Origin: Acinetobacter chinensis
Lineage (GTDB): Bacteria; Pseudomonadota; Gammaproteobacteria; Pseudomonadales; Moraxellaceae
DNA: 64,000 bases
Assembly (NCBI RefSeq): GCF_002165375.2
Contig: NZ_CP032134.1
Coordinates: 1,426,001-1,490,000 of the forward strand
Direction of reading: 5' to 3'
Shown: positions 42,991 through 51,263 of the stretch, one piece after another
Numbering within the stretch: the first letter of the stretch is position 1
Layout: the number at the start of each line of letters is the position of its first letter
The notes under the pieces: generated by a model
What the model was told of the DNA's origin: nothing
Seen by the model: only the letters and a program-made list of their open reading frames with translations
Databases searched by the model: none
Position numbers and translations under genes: made by a program

Positions 42991-44433
42991 CTAAGTGTTG
43001 ATACGCTCAATCAGCAGACTGCTGGCTTCATTCAAACCGATGACTTTGACCTGAATACCCTGAGATTCAAATTTCTGTACGACAGTGTTCGGCATATTGA
43101 CTGAGGTGATATCCCAGATGTGTGCATGCGTCAGGTCTATGACAACAGACAGAATCGCTTCTTTGAAATCAAAAAACTGATAAAATTTTTCTGAACTGCT
43201 GAAAAATATCTGTCCATAAACAATATATTTACGGGTGTTCTGATTCAGTGAAGACTCAACTCTGACACTGCTTTCAAGTTTGTTGATCATAAACAGCGCA
43301 GAGAGCAGCACACCGGAAAGTACGCCTAAAGCAAGATTGTGAGTACTCAGTACAATAATGACAACAGTAATCATCACAATATTAAAGGAGGTCGTGTGCT
43401 GTCTGAACTGTCTGACAGATGCCCATTGAAACGTTGTAAAGGACACCATGATCATAATGGCAACCAGTGCTGCCATTGGAACATAAGCCAGCCAGTCTTT
43501 CAGAAAAACAACAAGACAGAGCAGGAAGACACCTGCAATCAGTGTGGACAGGCGTGTACGCGCTCCAGATGATACATTGATCATGGACTGACCAATCATG
43601 GCGCAGCCCGCCATTCCTCCCATAAAACCACTGATGATGTTGGCAATCCCTTGACCACGGCATTCCTGATGACGGTCACCTTCGCTTTGCGTGATCTCAT
43701 CAATCACGGTTGTGGTCATCATGGTTTCAAGTAAACCCACAGTGGCTAAAGTGATGGAATAAGGAAAAATGATCTGTAAAGTCTCAAAACTTAGTGGAAT
43801 CTGAGGGATCAGAAAAACAGGCAATGTATCAGGAAGCTGTCCCAGGTCGCTGACTGTACGCATATCAGCATTCAGTAAAAGAGTCAGAGTACTCAGCACA
43901 ATAATGCAGATCAACGGTGAGGGCAGAAGCTTTCCGATTTTAGGGATATAAGGAAACAGGTAAATGATGGCTAAGCCTGCTGCGATAAATAAATAGCCTA
44001 AGCCATTCATTTTGTTTATTTCAGGGAGCTGCGCTGCAAAAATCAAAATCGCGAGTGCATTTAAAAATCCGTAAACCACAGCCTGCGATACAAAACGCAT
44101 CAGCTTTGCAATTTTAAAATAACCGGCAACAAGCTGAATTATTCCTGTTAACACTGTTGCAGCAAGCAGGTACTGTAAGCCATGTTCTTTAACAAGGGTG
44201 ATCATCAGTAAAGCCATTGCACCGGTTGCTGCTGAAATCATGGCAGGGCGACCACCAAAAAAAGCAATACTGACTGCAATACAGAAAGAAGCGTATAAAC
44301 CCACCTGTGGATCGACACCTGCAATTGCTGAAAATGCAATGGACTCAGGAATCAGCGCCAAACCGACCACTAAACCTGCTAGTACATCTGTTCTGATATT
44401 GGAAAACCACTGTTCTTTTTTCAGGTGAATCAC
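42991..44433 (-). CDS. SulP-family anion transporter with STAS domain
   Basis: 480 residues from the GTG at 44433, chosen because AAGGTCAGTT precedes it; an upstream ATG at 44532 would add 33 residues without family-like features. SLC26/SulP pattern: DVLAGLVVGLALIPESIAFSAIAGVDPQVGLYASF, then FFGGRPAMISAATGAMALLM, and a C-terminal STAS domain (about 400-480). Expected to carry sulfate, bicarbonate or a dicarboxylate across the inner membrane; the substrate cannot be told from sequence. Confidence 0.88.
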   Translation of the reverse strand: MIHLKKEQWFSNIRTDVLAGLVVGLALIPESIAFSAIAGVDPQVGLYASFCIAVSIAFFGGRPAMISAATGAMALLMITLVKEHGLQYLLAATVLTGIIQLVAGYFKIAKLMRFVSQAVVYGFLNALAILIFAAQLPEINKMNGLGYLFIAAGLAIIYLFPYIPKIGKLLPSPLICIIVLSTLTLLLNADMRTVSDLGQLPDTLPVFLIPQIPLSFETLQIIFPYSITLATVGLLETMMTTTVIDEITQSEGDRHQECRGQGIANIISGFMGGMAGCAMIGQSMINVSSGARTRLSTLIAGVFLLCLVVFLKDWLAYVPMAALVAIMIMVSFTTFQWASVRQFRQHTTSFNIVMITVVIIVLSTHNLALGVLSGVLLSALFMINKLESSVRVESSLNQNTRKYIVYGQIFFSSSEKFYQFFDFKEAILSVVIDLTHAHIWDITSVNMPNTVVQKFESQGIQVKVIGLNEASSLLIERINT

Positions 44434-44647
44434 AACTGACCTTATCGCTTTTTTGAAAGCGGCTATGTTAATCCATTCATAAATAAAAGCGCATGAGATT
44501 TTTTCAATGAAAAGTGGATTAAATTTCAGCAAACAACAGTGGGTCTGTTTTTATTTTTACGCTTGCTTGCAATTTTGCGCAGTTCACATCTTGCAAAACG
44601 TGCTGAAGCCATTTAAAACAGTATGAGTTATATAACAAGGATTATTT

Positions 44648-45259
44648 ATGAAGTTGTATTATTCTCCAGGTGCGTGCTCACTGGCTTCTCATATTATTTT
44701 AAATGAAATCAATGTGGACTTTGACCTGGTTCGGGTAGATTTAAAAACACATACAACAGAAAAAGGTGTGGATTATTACGAAATTAACCCAAAGGGTTAT
44801 GTGCCGGCACTGGAAATTAATCCAGGTCTGATTCTGACAGAAAATGTGGCGGTTCTTCCTTTTCTTGCACAACATGACCCTAAACAGGATCTAATCCCAC
44901 CATCGGGTCTTGGGCGTGCTAAAGTTCTTGAATGGCTTGGTTACCTGAACTCTGAACTGCATGATGCCTATGCGGTATTTTTTGGTCCTGAGTTATCCGC
45001 TGAAGAAAAACAGCGTGCTTATGCAACTATAGATAAAATTCTGAAATATACCGAAAAGTATCTTCAGGAGTCAGATTATGATTATCTGGTCAATGATCAC
45101 TTTGGTCCTGCAGATGCTTATCTGTTTGTACTGACCAACTGGTCTTCTATGATTGGTCATGATCTCAGCGCGTATAAAAATATTAATGCACTGCGTGAAA
45201 AAGTAGGTTCGCGTCAGTCTGTACAGATTGCCATGCGTGATGAAGGACTGATTCCTTAA
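44648..45259 (+). CDS. Glutathione S-transferase
   Basis: 203 residues, standard GST. N-terminal thioredoxin fold with YYSPGACSLASHIILNE, where Cys10 is the residue typical of beta-class bacterial enzymes, and the glutathione-binding cis-Pro region YVPALEI. C-terminal helical domain. Conjugates glutathione to electrophiles or protects against oxidants in the cytoplasm. AAGGATTA precedes the ATG. Confidence 0.95.
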   Translation: MKLYYSPGACSLASHIILNEINVDFDLVRVDLKTHTTEKGVDYYEINPKGYVPALEINPGLILTENVAVLPFLAQHDPKQDLIPPSGLGRAKVLEWLGYLNSELHDAYAVFFGPELSAEEKQRAYATIDKILKYTEKYLQESDYDYLVNDHFGPADAYLFVLTNWSSMIGHDLSAYKNINALREKVGSRQSVQIAMRDEGLIP

Positions 45260-45281
45260 AGAATCGACTGACTTATGTAAT

Positions 45282-45312
45282 AAAAAAGCAGGCATGATTG
45301 CCTGCTTTTTTA
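45282..45312. terminator. Bidirectional terminator
   Basis: 13-bp stem AAAAAAGCAGGCA / TGCCTGCTTTTTT, loop TGAT, between the GST gene and thiG. Confidence 0.93.
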
Positions 45313-45326
45313 TTGAATCTGTTTTC

Positions 45327-46112
45327 TTATTTGAAGAAATAACCAGTTTCAGGTGAGCTTGCACTGGCCATGCGTTTGCGTGGCATACGACCTGCAAGGA
45401 AAGCCTCACGACCAGCTTCAATTGCTTTTTTCATTGCAGAAGCCATCAATACAGGATTTTGAGCTGCTGCAATCGCTGTGTTCATCAGAACACCATCACA
45501 GCCCAGTTCCATTGCAATCGCAGCATCACTTGCTGTACCGACACCAGCATCTACAAGGACAGGAACTTTTGCATTTTCTTTAATAATGGAAACTGTGTGA
45601 GGATTCAGAATACCTAAACCAGAACCGATCAGACTGCCTAATGGCATGATGGCAACACAGCCCATGCTCTCAAGTTCCTGAGCAACAATCGGATCGTCTG
45701 AGGTATAGACCATCACTTCAAAACCATCATCAATCAAAGTTTTTGCTGCTTTGAGTGTCTCTACAACATTAGGATACAGTGTTTTTTCATCCCCAAGAAC
45801 TTCCAGTTTGACGAGGTTGTGTCCATCCAGCAGTTCACGTGCAAGCATACAGGTGCGCACTGCGCTGTTTGCATCGAAGCAGCCGGCAGTATTCGGAAGA
45901 ATGGTGTATTTCTCAGGAGGAATCACAGAGAGTAAATTCGGCTGGTCTGGATGCTGACCAATGTTGACACGACGGATTGCAACCGTCACGATTTCAGCAC
46001 CACTTGCCTGAATAGCCAGATCTGTTTCCTGAAGGTCTTTGTATTTGCCTGTGCCCACCAGTAAGCGGGATTTAAAAGTACGTGAACCAATAATGAGGGG
46101 GGTGTCTTCCAT
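45327..46112 (-). CDS. thiG: Thiazole synthase
   Basis: Makes the thiazole phosphate of thiamine from deoxyxylulose phosphate, dehydroglycine and ThiS thiocarboxylate. 261 residues. Family features: GSRTFKSRLLVGTGKYK, AVRTCMLARELL, VPVLVDAGVGTASDAAIAMELGCDGVLMNTAIA. Lys of KLEVLGD is the likely Schiff-base residue. Cytoplasmic. Starts 12 bases after thiS; GGAG precedes the ATG. Confidence 0.97.
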   Translation of the reverse strand: MEDTPLIIGSRTFKSRLLVGTGKYKDLQETDLAIQASGAEIVTVAIRRVNIGQHPDQPNLLSVIPPEKYTILPNTAGCFDANSAVRTCMLARELLDGHNLVKLEVLGDEKTLYPNVVETLKAAKTLIDDGFEVMVYTSDDPIVAQELESMGCVAIMPLGSLIGSGLGILNPHTVSIIKENAKVPVLVDAGVGTASDAAIAMELGCDGVLMNTAIAAAQNPVLMASAMKKAIEAGREAFLAGRMPRKRMASASSPETGYFFK

Positions 46113-46124
46113 GGGAGCTCCAGT

Positions 46125-46322
46125 TCAGCCGCCACCAACGGCCTGAATGATTTCAATTCGGTCTGCATCACAGACAGGGGTTTGTTCAAGTTTGCTTTTG
46201 GAAATAATCATTTCATTTTTTTCCACTGCAAAACGCTTGCCTTCGAGGGACATTTCCTGGATTAATTCAAGCAGGTTGGAGCAATGGGTTTCTTTTGCTT
46301 CCCCATTCAGATAAATCAGCAT
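46125..46322 (-). CDS. thiS: Sulfur carrier protein ThiS
   Basis: 65 residues from the ATG at 46322 (an upstream in-frame ATG at 46385 gives a tail unlike ThiS). Ubiquitin-like fold, ending IEIIQAVGGG, whose C-terminal Gly-Gly is adenylated and thiocarboxylated to pass sulfur to ThiG. ThiG is encoded 12 bases downstream, so the two are one operon. ThiF, ThiO or ThiH are not visible here. Confidence 0.95.
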   Translation of the reverse strand: MLIYLNGEAKETHCSNLLELIQEMSLEGKRFAVEKNEMIISKSKLEQTPVCDADRIEIIQAVGGG

Positions 46323-46335
46323 ACAGAATTTCTCT

Positions 46336-46731
46336 TTATTTACCGTGTTTCGCAGCATTCCATGCCAGTAATAACCAGCCTGCAATCATCAGAGCACCAC
46401 CCATAGGTGTGATTGCACCCAGTCCGCGTGGAAGTCCGAGCGCCATAATATACAGAGAGCCTGAGAACAGCAGTATACCCAACTGAATAAGGATAAAACT
46501 GTTTCTGACAGGTATCTGAGGGCTGACCCGGGCAATAATGGAAAGTGCCATTAAGCCAAGTGCATGCCAGAAAAAATAGTCAGTAGCAGTTTGCCACCAG
46601 TTTAATTGTGCTGCTGTTGCGTGAGCTTTCAGACCATGTGCACCAAAAGCACCAAGAATGACTGCAAGAGCAAGGTTAAGCGCTGAAATGGCAATGAACA
46701 TAGCAAAGATGAACTGTTGAAAATTGCGCAT
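46336..46731 (-). CDS. DUF423-family membrane protein
   Basis: 131 residues with about four membrane helices. Matches the DUF423 (YgdD-like) pattern: LAVILGAFGAHGLKAH near the N-terminus and LGAITPMGGALMIAGW near the C-terminus. Function not established in the family. The start is uncertain: the ATG at 46731 has AAGG only two bases away; an internal ATG at 46701 is possible. It lies 13 bases upstream of thiS on the same strand. Confidence 0.88.
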   Translation of the reverse strand: MRNFQQFIFAMFIAISALNLALAVILGAFGAHGLKAHATAAQLNWWQTATDYFFWHALGLMALSIIARVSPQIPVRNSFILIQLGILLFSGSLYIMALGLPRGLGAITPMGGALMIAGWLLLAWNAAKHGK

Positions 46732-46787
46732 TACCTTATCATAGTTTTTATGGCAGGTTAATGCTGAATTGCACCTGAACTACAGGC

Positions 46788-46820
46788 AAAATAAAAGGGC
46801 AGAAATCGCCCTTTTATTTT
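46788..46820 (-). terminator. Rho-independent terminator of rpoH
   Basis: 13-bp stem AAAATAAAAGGGC / GCCCTTTTATTTT, 7-base loop, 13 bases past the rpoH stop. Its symmetry would work in both directions. Confidence 0.9.
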
Positions 46821-46833
46821 CGTATGTATGACA

Positions 46834-47703
46834 TCAGTTGGAAGACATGGCAACTTTAATTTTTTCCATGGCATTTTTTTCAAGCTGACGGATACGTTCA
46901 GCTGAAACATTATATTCTGCTGCAAGTTCATGCAGTGTGGATTTGTCATCATCCAGCCATCTGCGCTGAAGAATGTTGCGTGAACGGTCATCCAGCTGAT
47001 CCATTGCTTCATGAAGTGCAGAGGTGCTCTGTTCTTCATAGTCTTCATTTTCAACCAGAACAGCAGGATCGTAGCGGTTATCTTCAAGATACAGTGCCGG
47101 TGCAACATGAGTTGAACCTTCATCATCATCGTCGCCCTGAGCCTCAAAAGCTGCATCATAGGCAGTCAGACGACCCTCCATCTCAAGAACCTGTTCTGGT
47201 GTGACATTCAGGTCTCTAGCGATGGACTTTGCTTCTTCGAGTGTCAGTTTTTTACTGGATTTTTTTAAGCTGCGCAGATTAAAGAACAGTTTACGCTGTG
47301 CTTTGGTGGTTGCGATTTTGACAATCCGCCAGTTCCGGATCACATATTCATGAATTTCAGCTTTGATCCAGTGAACCGCAAAAGACACCAGGCGTACGCC
47401 CATGTTTGGGTCGAAACGTTTAACGGCTTTCATCAGCCCCAGGTTACCTTCCTGGATCAGATCGCCCTGAGGTAAGCCATAACCTGCATAGCTGCGGGCA
47501 ATATGTACAACAAAGCGCAAATGCGACATTACGAGCATTTTGGCTGCATCAAGATCCTGGTCATAATAATAGCGTTCGGCCAGCTCTTTTTCCTGTTCAG
47601 CAGTTAAAATGGGAATCTGATTGACAGTACTGATATAGGCACCAAGATTTACGCCAGGTGCCGATAATGACAGGGGCATCAACTGATTGCTGCTGTCACT
47701 CAT
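46834..47703 (-). CDS. rpoH: RNA polymerase sigma-32 (heat-shock sigma factor)
   Basis: 289 residues. Sigma-70 region 2 (YYYDQDLDAAKMLVMSHLRFVVHIARSYAGYGLPQGDLIQEGNLGLMKAVKRFDP), the RpoH box just after it (QRKLFFNLR), and region 4 with a helix-turn-helix (LHELAAEYNVSAERIRQLEKNAMEKIK). Directs transcription of chaperone and protease genes after heat or unfolded-protein stress; regulated by DnaK and FtsH in E. coli. Strong ribosome binding site AAGGAG. An acidic insert (GDDDDEG) follows the RpoH box. Confidence 0.98.
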   Translation of the reverse strand: MSDSSNQLMPLSLSAPGVNLGAYISTVNQIPILTAEQEKELAERYYYDQDLDAAKMLVMSHLRFVVHIARSYAGYGLPQGDLIQEGNLGLMKAVKRFDPNMGVRLVSFAVHWIKAEIHEYVIRNWRIVKIATTKAQRKLFFNLRSLKKSSKKLTLEEAKSIARDLNVTPEQVLEMEGRLTAYDAAFEAQGDDDDEGSTHVAPALYLEDNRYDPAVLVENEDYEEQSTSALHEAMDQLDDRSRNILQRRWLDDDKSTLHELAAEYNVSAERIRQLEKNAMEKIKVAMSSN

Positions 47704-47846
47704 GTGTACTCCTTAATATAGGGATAATGGTTTTTTTACCAGGTTTTTTCATCTTAAAGCCAATGTTCCTGGGAATTAAGGAAAATTGGGTAGAGAAATG
47801 TAAAAAATTATGCAGATTTGAAAAATAATATATTAAATGAAAATAA

Positions 47847-48104
47847 TTAAGATTCAATTAAGTAATGGTATTCAGTTTCAGAAATTTTCAGCAGTTCACA
47901 TTTAATCTGATGAATCTGACAATAACGCAGAACATCCTGCTGGCTGTGTGGGTCAGATGATTTTAATAACAGTATCTGATGCTGCTCATTTTTTAAAGCG
48001 CGTTTCAGCATCAGCAGTGGCATAGGGCAGGGTTTACCCATGGCATCAATAACAGGGGGAAGCGGTTGCTCATTCATAAAGCAGTCTGTTCTGGAAGCAT
48101 TCAT
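47847..48104 (-). CDS. TusA-family sulfurtransferase-like protein
   Basis: 85 residues. CPMPLL motif with the active-site Cys26 (GKPCPMPLLMLKRAL), as in TusA/SirA proteins that relay persulfide sulfur, for example to tRNA thiolation. The rest (two beta strands after a helix) fits the family. The start may instead be the ATG at 48077, because the extra N-terminal residues (MNASRTDCF) are unusual. Not linked to other tRNA thiolation genes here. Confidence 0.85.
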   Translation of the reverse strand: MNASRTDCFMNEQPLPPVIDAMGKPCPMPLLMLKRALKNEQHQILLLKSSDPHSQQDVLRYCQIHQIKCELLKISETEYHYLIES

Positions 48105-48450
48105 TTCTGGTCTATTTTAACAAAGACATGCCGTTAACCCAAACTTAATTTTTAACCAGACTTGCTGATATTAAAGGAGATATAAGCATTTCTGAAAATA
48201 AGATTAACTTTACAGACGATATGTTAAAAAAAATCTATTATTTGTGAGCAACCCGTGTTAAGCTCGTTGCGTACTGCGGATTTACTACAATTTTGTTTTA
48301 AAATCCTATGCTACAAATGGATGTAACCGGGATTTTGTTAATAGTAATACAGAATGATTACAAGCTTAGAAATAATAATTTCAATTCTTGTTTGCTCTGC
48401 TGTTTGCAACACCGGGTGGTCCTTCTTTTTTAAACAATGAGGATTAACTT
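48105..48450. other. Upstream region and long leader of the cold-shock gene
   Basis: 346 bases between divergent genes. TACAAT at about 48285-48290 is a plausible -10, which would leave a leader of roughly 150 bases, typical of cspA-type genes whose leader folds differently in the cold. A 7-bp pair AAAATCC (48300-48306) with GGATTTT (48330-48336) is visible in that leader. Confidence 0.45.
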
Positions 48451-48663
48451 ATGACAGCTCGCGAACAAGGCGTTGTTAAATGGTTCAATGACACTAAAGG
48501 TTTTGGTTTTATTCAACGTAATGGCGGCGATGACGTATTCGTTCATTTCCGTGCAATTATGGGTGATGGCCACCGTTCACTTCGTGATGGTCAACGCGTT
48601 GAATTCAGCGTAGTGAAAGGTCAGAAAGGTTTCCAGGCTGAAGAAGTTCAACCTTTAGACTAA
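48451..48663 (+). CDS. Cold-shock protein (CspA family)
   Basis: 70 residues, a single five-stranded OB-fold. RNA-binding motifs RNP1 KGFGFI and RNP2 VFVHF are intact. Such proteins melt RNA structures during cold or growth. GAGG precedes the ATG. Preceded by a long leader and followed by a strong terminator, so a single-gene unit. Codon use is regular, as for a highly expressed gene. Confidence 0.97.
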   Translation: MTAREQGVVKWFNDTKGFGFIQRNGGDDVFVHFRAIMGDGHRSLRDGQRVEFSVVKGQKGFQAEEVQPLD

Positions 48664-48678
48664 TTCTGAAGTTTCCTG

Positions 48679-48713
48679 AAAAACGCCCCAATGTATATTG
48701 GGGCGTTTTTCGT
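48679..48713 (+). terminator. Rho-independent terminator of csp
   Basis: 14-bp stem AAAAACGCCCCAAT / ATTGGGGCGTTTTT with a GTAT loop, 16 bases after the stop. Confidence 0.95.
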
Positions 48714-48761
48714 TTATAATGGCGCATCTTTTTGTGATGATTTAAGTTAGAGCACATTTTT

Positions 48762-49913
48762 ATGTCATCTGGTTTTGAAACCTTAAATTTACACCCGAAA
48801 CTGAAACAGGCTATTGATGCTCTCGGTTTCAAGGAAATGACTCCGATTCAGCAGAAGGTTTTGAAATTTACTCTGGCTGGACATGATGCAATTGGTCGTG
48901 CACAGACTGGTACGGGAAAAACAGCTGCATTCCTTGTCAGTGTCATTAATGATCTTTTGAATAATCCCATTACAGATCAACGCTTCAGAGGAGAACCTCG
49001 GGCTTTGATTCTTGCGCCAACAAGGGAGCTTGCATTACAGATCGAAAGTGATGCAAAGGATCTGACAAAATTTACAGATCTGCATCTGGTCACTTTACTG
49101 GGTGGTGTTGACTTCGATAAACAGAAAGCTCAGCTGGACAAAAAATTCGTCGATATTATGGTTGCAACCCCTGGTCGACTGATTGACTTTGTTGAGCAGA
49201 AAGAAGTCTGGTTGGATCGTATCGAATTTCTGGTTATTGATGAAGCAGACCGTTTACTGGATATGGGATTCATTCCATCGGTTAAGCGTATTGTTCGTTT
49301 CTCTCCAAGAAAAGAACAGCGCCAGACACTGATGTTCTCTGCAACGTTCAGCTATGACGTACTGAATCTTGCGCAGCAATGGCTGTTTGAGCCGGTTACA
49401 GTGGAAATTGAACCTGAGAAAAAAACCAATGCTGACGTAGAACAGCGGGTTTATATGGTTGCAGGTTCAGATAAATACAGACTTTTGCGTGATATTTTAC
49501 GTGATGAACCGATTGAAAAAGTGATGATCTTCGCCAACCGTCGTGATCAGGTGCGTAAGCTCTATGATCATCTGAAAAGAGATGGTTATAAGGTTGTTAT
49601 GCTTTCGGGTGAAATAGCTCAGGACAAACGCCTGAAAATGCTTGATCAGTTCAAAAACGGTCAGCACAATATTATGATCGCAACAGATGTGGCTGGTCGT
49701 GGTATTCATGTGGATGGTGTGTCACATGTTGTGAATTTCACTTTGCCAGAGCAGTCCGATGATTATGTACACCGTATTGGTCGTACTGGTCGTGCAGGAA
49801 CTCGTGGAGTCAGTATTAGTTTTCTTTCTGAGGATGATGCTTTTTATCTGCCGGAAATTGAAAAAGCAATCGGACAAAAATTACCATTGACCCGTCTGGA
49901 TGGTTATTGCTGA
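48762..49913 (+). CDS. rhlB: DEAD-box RNA helicase RhlB-like
   Basis: 383 residues. Motifs Q (TPIQQ), I (AQTGTGKT), Ia (PTRELA), II (DEAD), III (SAT), V (TDVAGRGIHV) and VI (HRIGRTGRAG) are all present. It lacks the long basic tail of E. coli RhlB but otherwise follows it (FETLNLHPKLKQAIDALGF, ATFSYDVLNLA). RhlB assists RNase E in degrading structured RNA. It sits right after the cold-shock gene, a sensible partnership in RNA unfolding. Single unit with terminator. Confidence 0.9.
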   Translation: MSSGFETLNLHPKLKQAIDALGFKEMTPIQQKVLKFTLAGHDAIGRAQTGTGKTAAFLVSVINDLLNNPITDQRFRGEPRALILAPTRELALQIESDAKDLTKFTDLHLVTLLGGVDFDKQKAQLDKKFVDIMVATPGRLIDFVEQKEVWLDRIEFLVIDEADRLLDMGFIPSVKRIVRFSPRKEQRQTLMFSATFSYDVLNLAQQWLFEPVTVEIEPEKKTNADVEQRVYMVAGSDKYRLLRDILRDEPIEKVMIFANRRDQVRKLYDHLKRDGYKVVMLSGEIAQDKRLKMLDQFKNGQHNIMIATDVAGRGIHVDGVSHVVNFTLPEQSDDYVHRIGRTGRAGTRGVSISFLSEDDAFYLPEIEKAIGQKLPLTRLDGYC

Positions 49914-49928
49914 TATTTGATCTGAAGT

Positions 49929-49957
49929 AAAAAGCCCTTTTGAAAGGGCTTTTTTTG
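49929..49957 (+). terminator. Rho-independent terminator of rhlB
   Basis: Stem AAAAAGCCCTTT / AAAGGGCTTTTT with a very short loop and T7 tail, 15 bases after the stop. Confidence 0.92.
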
Positions 49958-49970
49958 TATCAGGCAGTTT

Positions 49971-50351
49971 TTATTTTGCTTTGCAGTAAAAGTTCAGAAC
50001 GGTCTGATAGTCTTCATCACTGTTTAAGCCTGTGCTTTTGCCAGTAATTGAGCCAAGTACACCCGCTGCAGCCTGAATCATCTGTCCGGTTTTTTCATCA
50101 ACCACGCCTTTCAGGGCGCCATTGTATTCAGTTTTTTCATCAGTAATTACAGCTGTTGCTTTGTTGCCACAGGTTTTATTGGCAGCTTCAACTGCATTGT
50201 TTTTTGCAATCAGATTGCTTTTGCCTACCCCTGTAACTTCAAACTGATTGTTTTCTTTCTGGATCGCCAGAGAGCTGGTTGGATTTGATGCACAGGCAGT
50301 CAAAACTAAGGCAGTGGTTAAAACTGCTGTCAGAGATAATAATTTTTTCAT
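49971..50351 (-). CDS. Lipoprotein, unknown function
   Basis: 126 residues. Lipoprotein signal with lipobox LVLTAC (Cys20). The mature protein has a beta-rich front (FEVTGVGKSNLIAKNNAVEAANKTCG) that recalls YecR-like or other small envelope lipoproteins, and a Gly/Ala-rich segment (AAAGVLGSITG) near residue 95. Two cysteines (in KTCG and FYCK) could pair. Convergent with rhlB and close to its terminator. No function assigned. Confidence 0.75.
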   Translation of the reverse strand: MKKLLSLTAVLTTALVLTACASNPTSSLAIQKENNQFEVTGVGKSNLIAKNNAVEAANKTCGNKATAVITDEKTEYNGALKGVVDEKTGQMIQAAAGVLGSITGKSTGLNSDEDYQTVLNFYCKAK

Positions 50352-50656
50352 AGTATTCCTGTTGAGGATGTATTTAATTTAATTAAACATATTTTTTCAG
50401 TTTAACCTGGTAGGCGGTGTATGCAAAATGCAGTTTTGTATTGTCACTTTGTGAAGATCATCAGAGTTGAGAGTGACATTACATGTGCAGGGTGAGCTTT
50501 CTGATAATTCATCTTATGCTGGTTTTTTAGTGGTTCATGGTTGCTGAGTGTGAAATGCCTGTTATGGGGGATGTTGTGCTTGTAAATAGTAATAGAGTTC
50601 AGTTTCATGAGTATGCTAATCTTGCACTCAACTGGAATTTTAAAATTTACAAGTCA
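50352..50656. other. Intergenic region before the nitroreductase gene
   Basis: 305 bases containing divergent promoters for the lipoprotein and nitroreductase genes. Short in-frame starts upstream of 50657 lack family-like sequence. Nothing else is visible. Confidence 0.4.
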
Positions 50657-51232
50657 ATGACGGATACAGCAGTAGATACAGTACTTCAAAATATTCACCA
50701 TCGTCAGTCGGTTGGTCATCTGATTGAACCTGCACCTGATGCTGAACAGCTGGAGCTTGCGTTTCATGCTGCATTAACAGCACCGGATCACCATCGTTTA
50801 AAGCCAACCAGATTTGTTGTGATTGCCGGAGATCAGCGGGAAGCTTTTGGCAGTCTGTTATCTGAAGCGATGGCAGACTTAGGTGAAACTGAGGCTGCAC
50901 AGCTTGAAAGAGTAAAGCAGCATCCATTTCGCGCGCCTATGCTGGTGGTGGTAATGACTAAATTTCAGGAGCATGCAAAAGTTCCTGATTTTGAACAGAC
51001 TTTAAGTACAGGTGCTGCTGTACAGAATTTTCTGCTGGCATTGCAGGCTCAGGGGTTTGCAACGATGTGGCGCAGTGGGGCTGTTGTGGAGTCTGGATTG
51101 TTTAAGAAAGCACTGGGGCTTGAGGAAAAGGATCTTGTTTCTGGCATTATTTATGTCGGTACTGCGGCTAAAGCAATTCCTCCACGTGGTGAAATCAATA
51201 TCCAGGATTATGTATCAGACTGGAAGAAATAG
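50657..51232 (+). CDS. Nitroreductase, YdjA-like
   Basis: 191 residues from the ATG at 50657; an upstream start at 50537 is in frame but adds residues unlike the family. FMN nitroreductase of the small YdjA type: NIHHRQSVGHLIEPAP, APDHHRLKPTRFVVI, HPFRAPMLVVVM and GFATMWRSGA are all matched to E. coli YdjA. Expected to use NAD(P)H and FMN as a dimer; the physiological substrate is unknown. No clear ribosome binding site. 31 bases upstream of gpsA, possibly in the same transcript. Confidence 0.88.
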   Translation: MTDTAVDTVLQNIHHRQSVGHLIEPAPDAEQLELAFHAALTAPDHHRLKPTRFVVIAGDQREAFGSLLSEAMADLGETEAAQLERVKQHPFRAPMLVVVMTKFQEHAKVPDFEQTLSTGAAVQNFLLALQAQGFATMWRSGAVVESGLFKKALGLEEKDLVSGIIYVGTAAKAIPPRGEINIQDYVSDWKK

Positions 51233-51263
51233 TTTTTAAATTTGTGATTGGGATATAAAAATA

